Shown: positions 9,707 through 18,595, counted from the stretch's first letter. The stretch: 41,600 bases of DNA from Haloquadratum sp. (GCA_028275165.1 JAQCNF010000018.1:1-41600), one strand, 5' to 3'. Numbers and translations are program-made. The notes: generated by a model not told the origin, from the letters alone.

Positions 9707-9826
9707 TTAGTCCAGTCGTTCGACAGTGAGTTTGATTCGGTCGCCCGGTTCGATACCGAGCGGTTCGCGCACGTCTTCGGGAATCGTGACCTGTCCGCGG
9801 TCACGGGCAGTCGGGTAACATTCCAT
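9707..9826 (-). CDS. AbrB/SpoVT-domain microprotein upstream of tnpB
   Basis: The minus frame from ATG 9826 to TAA 9707-9709 encodes 39 residues. They contain RGQVTIPEDVREPLGIEPGD, the swapped-hairpin DNA-binding signature of AbrB/SpoVT and VapB/MazE-type antitoxins. Its stop codon is five bases before the start of the dead subfamily B tnpB, so they probably formed one transcriptional unit. It is intact while tnpB is broken. It could regulate its own promoter or the transposon; no toxin gene is visible. Confidence 0.8.
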   Translation of the reverse strand: MECYPTARDRGQVTIPEDVREPLGIEPGDRIKLTVERLD

Positions 9827-10031
9827 CTCTGTCTGATCTAATACACACTCACTCTGATTCAATTGTCATACCCGTTTCGAAACCGCCGGCCGTGGGCCGG
9901 GAAAGACACCCCGGCAGCTGGGCGGCCACTGTCGGCTTCACCCCGGGGTCACATCAAAGCCCCGAGGCACTCGCCCCGTACCGCCCGTATAGCTCCCAAA
10001 CCTACTTGGAGTTTCCACTGTTGCGATTAGT
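9827..10031. repeat. IS-derived intergenic region with repeat copy
   Basis: This GC-rich stretch carries an imperfect hairpin (9941-9948 with 9960-9967) followed by GAGGCACTCG and a GC-rich tail. The same arrangement recurs at 25344-25390 and, in shortened form, at 34874-34905. It ends just before the HisD-like gene. Confidence 0.55.
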
Positions 10032-11228
10032 ATGACTATCGAGATTCACTCAGTTGCCGACCTCGCTCCTGACGAGCGAGAGCAGCTATTCGACCGGACA
10101 TCCAATATCACAGAGATTAGTGCACGCGTCACAGACATCATCAATCGTGTCACAACAGAGGGCGATGTTGCTCTTCGAGATCTCACTGAGGAGTTTGATG
10201 AGTGTACAATCGGCGCTATAGACGCAACGGAAGATGCAGAACGAGCATATGACGAGTTGGACCTATCGCTTCAAACAACGATCGATAGAGCTATTCAGAC
10301 CATCACCGACAGATACGAACCCAGAGCATCTGATAGCACCTCATTGCGACGCATACCCCTGAGCCGAGTTGGGGTATGTATTGACCCATATCAGCAGGGA
10401 TCCGCCACACAATTGCTTCACCAGACTCTCCCTGCACAGGCAGCTGGTGTCGATCACATCGCTGTTGCTCTGCCACCCCAAACTGAGAGCCAAGAGCTCG
10501 CCCTTGGAGTTGCTCATCGCCTTGAGGTGGACCGAATTTATCGATTAAGTCGGGCGCAGGCAGTTGCTGCGCTCGCATATGGAACTGAATCAGTATTTGC
10601 CGTGCAGAAAATTGTCGGGGGAACGAACCAGTGGACAGCAGCAGCGAAAGATCAAGTTCGAGATGACGCTGCCATCGATGGAGCCTACACTGCACCAGCG
10701 TGTGTTATCATTGCCAATGAAGGAACGACGATTGATCATATTGTCGGGTCACTCTCGATACACGGAAAATACACGAAAGCACCACTGGTAGTCCTTTCTC
10801 CTGATGAAGCACAACTGAAGACGGTTCAAGACCGTCTCGGCTGTGCCGAATCTGACTCACATGGTGAGTACGAACAGGTACATTCGAGACTACAGCAGGC
10901 ACACTCAGGATTATTCAGCGTTCGGTCACTTTCCGAAGCGGTTGGATTCGTGAACGAATATAGCCCAACAGTTGCTTCGGTTCAAACCGACGAGAACGCG
11001 ACGATTGAGCGTCGACTGAAGAATACTGGACATATCGTCCGTGGACCAATCACAGCACACAAGATTATTGAGACGGGCCCGAACATCGGCCCAACTCAGG
11101 GGGCGGCGACGACGGAGTCGCCTTTGTCAGCACACTCATTTTTGAAGAATCAGTCAGTCCAATCAGACACCCCTGATCATGAGGACATATATACCGACTT
11201 TGTCAGCGCAGATAATGTTCAAGATTGA
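10032..11228 (+). CDS. HisD-like pseudoenzyme (histidinol dehydrogenase homologue without catalytic residues)
   Basis: The 398 residues align end to end with haloarchaeal histidinol dehydrogenase: VADLAPDERE at the start, RAQAVAALAYGTE at 174-186, VQKIVGGTNQW and a C-terminal PLSAHSFLK. Comparison with HisD from memory shows that functional positions have changed. The zinc-binding Q-A-E-H segment reads L-S-I-H (241-244), so the Gln is lost. The catalytic Glu-His of the PEHLE-type motif is replaced by Pro-Thr (312-313). The C-terminal G-x-N-H zinc histidine reads Ile352, and the nearby Asp is absent. The GPGN turn reads GGTN. The frame is intact with codon use like its neighbours, so the protein is probably made but is unlikely to oxidise histidinol. 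A true hisD is expected elsewhere in the genome. Confidence 0.85.
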   Translation: MTIEIHSVADLAPDEREQLFDRTSNITEISARVTDIINRVTTEGDVALRDLTEEFDECTIGAIDATEDAERAYDELDLSLQTTIDRAIQTITDRYEPRASDSTSLRRIPLSRVGVCIDPYQQGSATQLLHQTLPAQAAGVDHIAVALPPQTESQELALGVAHRLEVDRIYRLSRAQAVAALAYGTESVFAVQKIVGGTNQWTAAAKDQVRDDAAIDGAYTAPACVIIANEGTTIDHIVGSLSIHGKYTKAPLVVLSPDEAQLKTVQDRLGCAESDSHGEYEQVHSRLQQAHSGLFSVRSLSEAVGFVNEYSPTVASVQTDENATIERRLKNTGHIVRGPITAHKIIETGPNIGPTQGAATTESPLSAHSFLKNQSVQSDTPDHEDIYTDFVSADNVQD

Positions 11229-11452
11229 TCTACAAGCGGTGCGAGGCGAGCGGCTCAGGGTCGTTCCCGATTCCCGTGATTGATGGAAATCTCTGCGTCT
11301 CAAACCACTTCACTTGATCCTGAGGTACTTCAGCAGCTGTTGTGAGAGCACTTCATAGCTCAATGGGCACTATCCGGGTGGGAGTACACGAATGTCTGTT
11401 TCATCGAACAGTCGACGCCAATGTTATGAACATTGATTCACTAACCGGGGAC
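11229..11452. other. Intergenic, with a 16-base match to an IS right end
   Basis: The 16 bases at 11257-11272 recur exactly at 27008-27023, just past a tnpB pseudogene. I therefore read this as a small IS-derived scar behind the HisD-like gene. The frame of the Fe-S carrier is open through part of this stretch, but I do not think the upstream ATG codons are used. Confidence 0.4.
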
Positions 11453-11818
11453 ATGAGCACTCAATCAGCTAATTCAAACAGTAGCACGACCGTTGCCGCA
11501 ACTGAACAAGCAGCAAATCAGGCACTCAATCTGATTGAGTCGGAAGGTCTGGAGCCAGATACTGCTGGACTCCGCCTATTCGTTCAACAGGGGGGATGTG
11601 CAGGACTCTCCTACGGGATGCGATTTGACCATGAGCCAGAACCCGATGATGCAGTTGTCGAACAGTATGGGCTCCGGATATTCATTGACCCAGCGAGTCA
11701 AGACTACATCGGTGGGTCTCAACTACAGTACGAGGGTGGACTTCAGGGAGCAGGGTTTCATGTGGAGAATCCAAACGTTGTGAGCGAGTGTGGGTGTGGT
11801 GAGTCATTCCGAACCTGA
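11453..11818 (+). CDS. A-type iron-sulfur carrier (IscA/ErpA/HesB family)
   Basis: A-type carriers hold Fe-S clusters and pass them to apoproteins. The three ligands are present: Cys49 in QQGGCAGLSYGM, and Cys113 and Cys115 in ECGCGESF. I chose the ATG at 11453 (121 residues, starting MSTQSANS) because the conserved domain begins near residue 15 and this fits the family. Upstream in-frame ATGs at 11342 and 11426 would add an unlikely N-terminus. The gene stands alone; no other assembly genes are adjacent. Confidence 0.92.
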   Translation: MSTQSANSNSSTTVAATEQAANQALNLIESEGLEPDTAGLRLFVQQGGCAGLSYGMRFDHEPEPDDAVVEQYGLRIFIDPASQDYIGGSQLQYEGGLQGAGFHVENPNVVSECGCGESFRT

Positions 11819-12028
11819 TAATATTTTGTCACGGCCAAAATAGTTGCCATCAGCACAAATCGACTCCAGATTGCCTCGTCTGATCGATTGGGTGTGTATC
11901 GTCGTGTGTAGTGGGACTCATAGAGTCTTAGATCAACACACACTCGTTGTAACGTCGGTCGTTTGTCCGGCTTGCATTCTCCGTTTGGTCGGTTAACTAT
12001 TTATGAGCGTGGATGGCCGACATAGGGT

Positions 12029-12379
12029 ATGCTGCTTGTCTGCGGATTAGTGGCTGGTACCGGAACCACAGGAACATTGTATGAACCTGGTGAGACTCCA
12101 CCAACATATCGGGGGGCACCGACAGCAACAGGGCCGTACACATGGGTGTGTGATACGTTCTATCGAGTCGAGTCCGGCGGCTATCAACTAACCACTGATA
12201 AGGGAACAATCCAAGTTGCATTTGAGCGACCAACGATACGAGGGTTTGAACAGCAAGAGCAAGCGCTCACTGCTGCTAAATCGCATATCCGTGACCAATT
12301 TTTGCGAATTGGAATACAGTCCGAACCAGATTTTTATATCAATTCTCCCGAAGAGGCAGGCCACACCTCACCGAAGTAA
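12029..12379 (+). CDS. Conserved haloarchaeal protein (DUF7113-like)
   Basis: This 116-residue protein has no signal peptide or membrane segment. Sequence that I recognise as conserved in haloarchaea includes GTLYEPGETPP, TYRGAPTATGPYTWVCDTFY, and RGFEQQEQALTAAKSHIRDQF. It probably belongs to the family called DUF7113, though that name is from memory. The function is unknown. It is a single gene between the Fe-S carrier and the dodecin region. Confidence 0.75.
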   Translation: MLLVCGLVAGTGTTGTLYEPGETPPTYRGAPTATGPYTWVCDTFYRVESGGYQLTTDKGTIQVAFERPTIRGFEQQEQALTAAKSHIRDQFLRIGIQSEPDFYINSPEEAGHTSPK

Positions 12380-12770
12380 GCCCATCCTATTCATCTACTG
12401 ATCGACACTCTACATTGGACGTTCGATCTCATCCGCACATGACATAGTGCGGCGAGCGGCACACTGATATCTTCTCCGCCTTCGACAGTGAGGATTGAAC
12501 TGGATATGCAGGCGACGCGACTCAGCGGGGCTCAAGCACGCTCTCACGCAGTGCGACCTATCATGAGCCGTCAACGGTCGCCGACCGAATGTGAGCGAAG
12601 ACTTTCCAGCGCATGTGGCCCTGTCAATGAGGCCTCTCCCGTCGCACGTGGTACCACTCTTCTCGATCAGGGAAGCGCAGACTATCGATGGAGTTCACGG
12701 GATATTCGAATGGTATAGATTCGAACGTGACGCCACGAGAATAGAATCATCCAAATGATTAACAATAATC
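12380..12770. other. Intergenic, no gene recognised
   Basis: An open frame at 12488-12718 exists, but its composition is rich in Arg and Ser and resembles nothing I know. The stretch is more GC-rich than its surroundings, so it may be an old IS scar. No hairpin or motif stands out before the dodecin promoter. Confidence 0.4.
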
Positions 12771-12773
12771 CAC

Positions 12774-12821
12774 AATATATGACTACGTTACAACACGTAA
12801 CACAACTGTACTGTTGTGTTA
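12774..12821 (+). promoter_or_regulatory. Dodecin promoter with a perfect 9-bp inverted repeat
   Basis: A TATA-like AATATAT lies at 12774-12780. A perfect inverted repeat, TAACACAAC (12798-12806) and GTTGTGTTA (12813-12821) with a 6-base spacer, covers the expected start of transcription. It ends 19 bases before the dodecin ATG. It could be a repressor operator or a hairpin in the leader. Confidence 0.6.
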
Positions 12822-12840
12822 GCAGTGTTGTGGGTTAGAT

Positions 12841-13041
12841 ATGGTATATAAAAAAGTCACGCTGATCGGACGCAGCACAGAAGGGTTTGACCAGGCAGTC
12901 GATAATGCGGTAGAACGGGCGAATAAGACTTTAGATAACGTTCACTGGATAGAGGTTGAGGAAATGGGTGTTGAGATCGCTTCGGTGCCAGAGCATGAGT
13001 ATCAAGCAGAAGTCGAGGTCGCCTTTGAGCTGAGGGAGTAG
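12841..13041 (+). CDS. Dodecin (flavin-binding dodecamer)
   Basis: The 66-residue protein matches the dodecin length and pattern. VYKKVTLIGRS starts the first strand, EGFDQAVDNAVERANKTL forms the helix, and VHWIEVEEMG carries the conserved Trp that stacks on the flavin. Halophilic dodecins store riboflavin or lumichrome in a hollow dodecamer and limit flavin photodamage. It is a single gene with a distinctive inverted repeat in its promoter. Confidence 0.95.
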   Translation: MVYKKVTLIGRSTEGFDQAVDNAVERANKTLDNVHWIEVEEMGVEIASVPEHEYQAEVEVAFELRE

Positions 13042-13076
13042 AGAAAGTAAACTGGTCATAAACTACCGCTACAACT

Positions 13077-13530
13077 TCAGTCGCTCTCGGTATTACACCG
13101 TCTCAAACAGGAGTACTGGTGGGCGACCGGGCCACGTCCACCACTCCCATCTGCATTCGACTGGGACAGGGCGACGGCGGGCGCTATGACAGCCGACCCA
13201 CCAATAGCGGTCGCCACTATCTGTTCAGGTTCGTAGGCAACAACACCAGTCCCGAATGTGAGTCGCGTGCCAGCAGAGCGGCCACCTGCCACAATTTTAG
13301 AAACCTCTAATATACGAAAAAATGAAACCCTGGTCCAGCTCGTCTGCATTTTAGCTAAAGAACACCTGCGCCACGTTCAGCGCCCGATGTACTCTCGGTT
13401 GCCCTCGAACCCACACCGGGCGTTATTACACCGGAACTGCCCGCCCCACCAGTGTTCTTGCTGGTGATCGGGTGACTTGCAGGTGTGACCGGTCGAACCA
13501 CACCGGGGACACGACCGACTTGTTCCCTGC
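13077..13530 (-). pseudogene. tnpB remnant, zinc ribbon and C-terminus (subfamily C)
   Basis: On the minus strand from about 13530 a zinc ribbon can be read: CPRCGSTGHTC, then WWGGQFRCNN and RCGFEGNREYIG. A stop or frameshift follows, and the next frame reads ALNVAQVFFS. A Gly/Ala-rich tail continues to 13077. The segments before the ribbon, including RuvC-I and RuvC-II, are missing. The remnant abuts the end of the TauE/SafE gene. Confidence 0.75.
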
Positions 13531-13541
13531 GGGTAGAAGAA

Positions 13542-14351
13542 TCATATACTGGTGACACCGGCCTGTAATAGCCGTATGCCAATAAGAGATAGAAGTGTAA
13601 AAATAATAACTCGTTGGGTGCGACTGCTCACAACTTTTCGAACACGTTGGCCAACGGCGACACCAGCTACTCCCGGAAAGACTGCCAAAACTGAGAGCGT
13701 AATCGCCTCAATATCTGTATAAAGTCCAATGGCACCTGCAATGAATACCCTCGTAAGTCCGATTCCGAGAAAAATCATCGCTAACACGCCGACCATTGTG
13801 GAGCGATCAAGCTCGAAACTTCGGAGATAGGCAATCACCTGTACTCCAACGTTTGAAATGCCGAACACAAACCCAGACACGAATCCAATTACAGACATCG
13901 TTGTCGTTCCCTCCCGCAGGCACACATCAGATAACCAAGACTCTCCAGGGACAGATATCTGTTCTTGTTCTAAGAGTACATACATGATAACGAATATCCC
14001 CAGGGCGAGTTTCAGCGGTGCGACCGGCACATACTGAAGAGATATCATGCCCAGTAGTGTTCCTATTGCTGCAGTAAAGATAAAAACTGAAAATCGTGAC
14101 CCGCACGACCGTAGTCCAGCAGTATCAAGTTCAAACGTTAGCGATAGATTTGCTGCAAGGATTGGTAAAATCATCAGAGTAACTGCTCGTTGTGGTCCCA
14201 GCACTTCGACTATGAGAGTCGTCCCGATGACGGCAAATCCGAATCCGTTCATCCCTGCAACAATTCCGCCAATGCTGACAGCAATACAGATGAGTCCTCC
14301 AACTATGAGTTGTTCTGCAGAGATGGTCGTGAGCTGGCAAAGTAGATGCAT
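13542..14351 (-). CDS. TauE/SafE family membrane exporter
   Basis: The 269-residue protein has about eight hydrophobic segments in two halves, as is typical of TauE/SafE (UPF0721) permeases. These are linked to export of sulfite, sulfoacetate or related anions. The first half carries the glycine-rich GGLICIAVSIGGIVAGMNGFG and the second half carries VIGFVSGFVFGISNVG, the usual paired repeats. The substrate cannot be told from sequence, and no sulfur-metabolism genes are adjacent. A tnpB remnant begins twelve bases beyond its stop codon, so its natural 3' flank has been replaced. Confidence 0.87.
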   Translation of the reverse strand: MHLLCQLTTISAEQLIVGGLICIAVSIGGIVAGMNGFGFAVIGTTLIVEVLGPQRAVTLMILPILAANLSLTFELDTAGLRSCGSRFSVFIFTAAIGTLLGMISLQYVPVAPLKLALGIFVIMYVLLEQEQISVPGESWLSDVCLREGTTTMSVIGFVSGFVFGISNVGVQVIAYLRSFELDRSTMVGVLAMIFLGIGLTRVFIAGAIGLYTDIEAITLSVLAVFPGVAGVAVGQRVRKVVSSRTQRVIIFTLLSLIGIRLLQAGVTSI

Positions 14352-14599
14352 GTTAGATATTACGGAGCTATTGCCATCTTCCTACAGCGAGGGAATCGGA
14401 CAACTGCTGAACTGATTACTCTTCGTTGCCCGGTTGGGAGTTGAATGTACGTTGCGGATATAATCACATCCCCTTCCAGCTAAATACGTAGTAGTGCTTT
14501 CTTTTCTTCAACGACTCGTACTGGTTCTCGTTGTCGAATTCACCCTCCGCGTGCTTCCTCACGTTTAGTGTTAGATATGAATGACATTTAATCATACCT

Positions 14600-14890
14600 G
14601 ATTCGGACATGTTACTCCGCTCACAGTATACCCACAGGGCCCAAAGACCAACGCCCTCGGCAAACACTGCCTGGGTACCGAGAGCCACTCCACGAGGCGT
14701 TCGATAACGGGTGCACGATGATGAGCGTCATATACGAGGTGGTGACACCGTACGACCTACTGTAGCAAGCAAAAGACGCCTCAAGTCCTCCGTCGCAAAA
14801 CTCCATAACACGCACCAGCTCAAACAGTTAGACGATGACCAACTCCGATTGGTCAATTGAGCTCAAAAATTCCACCGTGAGACGAGCGCA
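14600..14890 (+). pseudogene. tnpB remnant, N-terminal 100 codons (same subfamily as the intact copy)
   Basis: In plus-strand frames the sequence reads YREPLHEAFDNGCTMM, then EVVTPYDLL and, after a stop and frameshift, AKDALKSSVAKLH and QLDDDQLRLVN. These match positions 31-95 of the intact TnpB at the left edge (YRAGLHEAFDAGC, VVTPYDLPYQ, ELDDDHPVRLTN). The whole catalytic part is gone, and a right-end-like sequence follows at 14963-14993. This looks like an internally deleted element. Confidence 0.75.
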
Positions 14891-14929
14891 CCAACGCATA
14901 TAACTCTCAAGCGTATCAGGACTGAAAGC

Positions 14930-14993
14930 TTCAGGCGCTCAGCCTGAGTCCTCATGTTGAGGAGTTCCGGTGGACACGGCGGGGAGGATGTCA
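14930..14993. repeat. IS200/IS605 right-end-like sequence
   Basis: A GCGCTCAGCCTGAGTCC stretch is followed by CCGGTGGACACGGCGGGG and GAGGATGTCA. The terminal GAGGATGTCA is the reverse complement of TGACATCCTC at 39342-39351, so both mark ends of the same kind of element. Confidence 0.5.
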
Positions 14994-15057
14994 CACCAAG
15001 ATATCATGGTGTATCAAATGATACTCACTCACTGCTCATCTAACATACTCTCGATGT

Positions 15058-17331
15058 CTAATTGCCGTCTTGAGCATCGACGACTGCGACTCCAGCGAGA
15101 TTCACAATATCTTTGACTTCGTCATCTCGTTGGAGGACATGAACTGGTTTATCCATACCAACGAGCATTGGCCCGATGGCCTCCGCGCCGCCCAAGCGCT
15201 GTAAAAGCTTATACCCAATATTTCCCGCCTCTAAGTCCGGAAAGATGAGGACATTTGCTGGCTCATTTAACTGGCTGAATTCGTATGTTCCAGTCAGAAT
15301 ATCCTCAACAACTGCTGTATCAGCTTGCATCTCGCCATCGACATCGAAATCGAGTGAGTCGTCTGCATGCAGTCTCTCAACTGCGTCCCTGATACAACTC
15401 GTTGCTTCATTCTCTACGCTCCCGAAATTAGAGTATGATAGCATAGCTGCTCGCGGTTCAATATTAAATCGCCTTGCAAGCGCCGCAGTGCTCTGTGTGA
15501 TTTCAGCTAATTCGGCTGCACCTGGATCAACATTTACTGTCGTATCAGCAGCAAAAATAACTCTATTTTTGAATGTAAGTAAATAGACGCCAGCAGCGTG
15601 TGTTGTCTCAGGACCGGTTCCAATCACCTGCAGAGGCGGACGAAGTGCTGATGGGTAATGATTTGTCAGCCCGGTTAACATTGCATCAGCATCACCCTGC
15701 TCGACCATTACGCTGGCAAAGTAGTTGGTATTCCCTGTAATGAGATCTTTCGCCTCACGTCTGGTGATACCATTTCGCTGCCTGAGTTCGAATAGCCGGT
15801 CGATATACCTATCCCAGTTCCCAGAGTCTGGGTCAAAAACTTGCGGTGAGAATTGCAATCCGAGCGAACGTGCGGTGTTCTGAATTTCATCCCCATCTCC
15901 AAGCAAAATCGGGACTGCAATTCCTTGCTCCTGCATTTGATATGCTGCCCGAATGATTTTTTCATCACTGCCTTCAGCGAGCGCCACTCGTTTTGGCTCC
16001 GATTTTGCTTTGTTCAGGATAACCCGCATGACTTCTCGGGATGTACCGAGTCTCGCCTCAAGCTGTTCTTGATATATCTGTGAGTCAACCTGTTCACGTG
16101 CACACCCGCTTTCGATTGCAGCGGTTGCTACCGCCGGGGCAACCTCGAATAAGACACGGGGGTCGAGAGGCTTTGGAATCACGTACTCTGGACCGAATTG
16201 AATTGGCTCGTCACCATAGGCTTTAATCACCGCATCAGGAACGTCTTTTCGTGCAAGTTCAGCCAGCGCTTCTGCTGCTGCCCGTTTCATTGCTTCATTA
16301 ATTTCGGTCGCCCGGACGTCAAGGGCTCCACGGAAAATGAATGGAAATCCAAGGACATTATTCACCTGATTAGGGTAATCTGAACGTCCAGTCGCCATAA
16401 TCACAGTGTCATCACGGGCTGCTTTCGCCTTTGCATACTGTATCTCAGGGTCGGGATTTGCCATTGCGAATACAATTGGATTGTCAGCCATCGATCTGAT
16501 CATGTCTTCGTCCACGATACCACCGACAGATAGCCCAACGAACACATCGGCTCCGTTCATGGCCTCTGTCAGGGTTTTTGCGGAGACATCTGCAGCAAAC
16601 TCTGACTTATATTTGCTAAGGCGACTTCTATCCGGGGTGATGACGCCAGATGAGTCGCACATGATAATATTCTCTTTTTTCACGCCAAGTGAGATATAAA
16701 ATCGGGCGGTAGAGATAGCAGACGCACCTGCGCCAGAGAACACGATCGTGACGTCGGAAAGCTCTTTTTCAGCGATATCACAGGCATTCAGCAAGGCAGC
16801 TCCAGAGATAATCGCTGTCCCGTGCTGATCGTCGTGAAACACGGGTATATCCATCGTTTCTCGAAGTCGGGTTTCAATCTCAAAACACTCCGGAGCTGTG
16901 ATATCTTCCAGATTGATTCCACCGAATGTTGGTTCCATTGCACTCACCGTCGAAATAAAACTCTCAGTATCAGTAATATCAAGTTCAACGTCAAAGACAT
17001 CAATATCAGCAAATCGTTTGAATAGGACACCCTTTCCTTCCATCACTGGCTTTGATGCCTGTGCGCCGATGTCACCTAACCCAAGGACAGCAGATCCATC
17101 TGATATGACACCCACAAGGTTCCCCTTTGAGGTATATTCATATGCACGAGATGTATCCGCCGCAATATCTCGACATGGTGCTGCTACTCCGGGAGAATAC
17201 GCCAAAGAGAGATCTCGCTGGGTACTCGTGGACTTGGTGGTGGATATTTCAAGCTTTCCAGGCGGTTCATCGCGATGATATGACCGGGCATCCTCGTCTA
17301 ATCCCATAACGGCGGCGAGGGGGTCCGTCAT
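15058..17331 (-). CDS. maeB: NAD(P)-dependent malic enzyme, MaeB type with phosphotransacetylase-like domain
   Basis: MaeB decarboxylates malate to pyruvate with reduction of NAD(P). The N-terminal malic enzyme half (about 1-425) shows [11 protein letters not shown], the metal and substrate region [18 protein letters not shown] and [13 protein letters not shown], and the dinucleotide fold FSGAGASA. The C-terminal half (about 430-757) is phosphotransacetylase-like ([39 protein letters not shown]) and is regulatory rather than catalytic in bacterial MaeB. I chose ATG 17331 ([10 protein letters not shown], 757 residues) over the ATG at 17394 because family members start at this point. It is divergent from ctaA. 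Confidence 0.95.
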   Translation of the reverse strand: MTDPLAAVMGLDEDARSYHRDEPPGKLEISTTKSTSTQRDLSLAYSPGVAAPCRDIAADTSRAYEYTSKGNLVGVISDGSAVLGLGDIGAQASKPVMEGKGVLFKRFADIDVFDVELDITDTESFISTVSAMEPTFGGINLEDITAPECFEIETRLRETMDIPVFHDDQHGTAIISGAALLNACDIAEKELSDVTIVFSGAGASAISTARFYISLGVKKENIIMCDSSGVITPDRSRLSKYKSEFAADVSAKTLTEAMNGADVFVGLSVGGIVDEDMIRSMADNPIVFAMANPDPEIQYAKAKAARDDTVIMATGRSDYPNQVNNVLGFPFIFRGALDVRATEINEAMKRAAAEALAELARKDVPDAVIKAYGDEPIQFGPEYVIPKPLDPRVLFEVAPAVATAAIESGCAREQVDSQIYQEQLEARLGTSREVMRVILNKAKSEPKRVALAEGSDEKIIRAAYQMQEQGIAVPILLGDGDEIQNTARSLGLQFSPQVFDPDSGNWDRYIDRLFELRQRNGITRREAKDLITGNTNYFASVMVEQGDADAMLTGLTNHYPSALRPPLQVIGTGPETTHAAGVYLLTFKNRVIFAADTTVNVDPGAAELAEITQSTAALARRFNIEPRAAMLSYSNFGSVENEATSCIRDAVERLHADDSLDFDVDGEMQADTAVVEDILTGTYEFSQLNEPANVLIFPDLEAGNIGYKLLQRLGGAEAIGPMLVGMDKPVHVLQRDDEVKDIVNLAGVAVVDAQDGN

Positions 17332-17478
17332 CAAAAAGCTGTCTGTCGAATTATTGTTCGACAATAAACGAACCGCTTCGCACAAACGAGGCAATTGGAA
17401 CGGAGTTTTCGCCGATACATGTCAAGACCAGCATGAACAAAAAGTTCGATTCAAGTATCCTGAAATCTACTTCTGTGC

Positions 17479-18303
17479 ATGAACCCACGACTTCGTAACT
17501 TGATTGGGCTATCTACAGTGCTGACAGGTGGCCTGGTTATTCTTGGTGTTTACACGGCCGCCTCAGGCGCTGGATTAACCTGCGCAGGCCGATGGCCGTT
17601 TTGCGATGGATATCTTGGGTTGTTCCCGGCAACCTGGAGTAGTTTCGTTGAATGGTTCCACCGGTTCGTAGCTATGATAACTGGATTTATATTGCTCGGG
17701 ACGACCGTTTTTGCCTTGCGTGAGGGCGCAGCACCGCGCATCCGACGGTCGCTGATGGGAGCGACTCTGTTACTCCCCTCCCAGATTATTCTGGGTGGAT
17801 TGACTGTGAGGACATATGAATGGGTGATTCTGTCAGCCCACTTCATTACCGCATCACTGATTTTTACTGGAATCACCATGGCGTATATCTACACGTTACC
17901 GACGCCAGAGAGAGCCACGCTCACGAATCTATCGTTAGGCACCGTTGGAATTGCATCTGCACTGTTGCTACTTACTCCACATCAGTTTGTCACGTTTGGT
18001 CCTCAGATACAGTCACTCTACTATGCAATTGGTCTCTGCGGGTTTGGATTATTACTTGGGATTTCAACGTGGGGGGAATCCATACAAACTGATTCGATAA
18101 TATCTCTCAAACTGATATCTGGCCTGACTGCAGGAGTATTATTATTTCTCCTCGTCGTTGGAAGACAGGTCTTCGACGGGATAGCTCAGTATGCATCGAT
18201 AACAGCAGGGGTTTTACTGGTGGGATTAACCGTGACATGTTACATACTCCTTCGAAAGTCGGCCCCGAGCACGTCAGTCACAGGTAGGGTTAGTGGCGAT
18301 TAG
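17479..18303 (+). CDS. ctaA: Heme A synthase-like membrane protein CtaA
   Basis: CtaA converts heme O to heme A for terminal oxidases. The 274-residue protein has eight predicted membrane helices. The first half shows the cysteine pair Cys35/Cys42 in the first outer loop, His61 in EWFHRFVA and His121 in SAHFITA. The first-half signatures are therefore complete. In the second half I see only one histidine (near 167, TPHQF) and do not find the ligand pair of bacterial 8-helix CtaA. It is divergent from maeB with a 147-base gap. Confidence 0.87.
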   Translation: MNPRLRNLIGLSTVLTGGLVILGVYTAASGAGLTCAGRWPFCDGYLGLFPATWSSFVEWFHRFVAMITGFILLGTTVFALREGAAPRIRRSLMGATLLLPSQIILGGLTVRTYEWVILSAHFITASLIFTGITMAYIYTLPTPERATLTNLSLGTVGIASALLLLTPHQFVTFGPQIQSLYYAIGLCGFGLLLGISTWGESIQTDSIISLKLISGLTAGVLLFLLVVGRQVFDGIAQYASITAGVLLVGLTVTCYILLRKSAPSTSVTGRVSGD

Positions 18304-18590
18304 CGTATGAATACGCCGTAGGACAGATCCTGTATACATTTGAAAATCGACGTGTAAGCGAGCATGACCAGCAAATGTGGAGTGAAGCAGTTTCGCACTC
18401 ACAGGTATATAGTAGAGTGGCACATCTGAGGGCACACCTCTAAGTGAATATCTTTTGACTTTCCTGCGCATGCAATCGTTATTCTATTTCACACAATCGT
18501 GTCAAAATATACTCCGATAGTCCTGAGTTCCACATTCGATCCCGAGCCAATGTTAACAGCTAAAGAAAATAGCCGAAAAACTCAATCGAT
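18304..18590. other. Intergenic, nothing recognised
   Basis: This AT-rich stretch carries no open frame with family similarity and no hairpin beyond short ones. It separates ctaA from the ABC operon. Confidence 0.4.
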
Positions 18591-18595
18591 GGACT

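Noticed and set aside
9827..10031. Toxin gene paired with the AbrB microprotein
   Set aside because: Neither side has an intact PIN or MazF-like frame; the neighbour downstream is a tnpB pseudogene.
12488..12718. Open frame of 76 codons before the dodecin promoter
   Set aside because: It is rich in Arg and Ser, has no family similarity that I recognise and no promoter, and lies in a GC-rich patch that may be an IS scar.
12841..13041. Toxin-antitoxin reading of the small gene behind a palindromic promoter
   Set aside because: The protein is plainly dodecin by its conserved Trp and strand pattern, and no partner gene follows.
14464..14688. Minus-strand open frame opposite the N-terminal tnpB remnant
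   Set aside because: The plus strand shows clear tnpB similarity across its first part, so this frame is a shadow.
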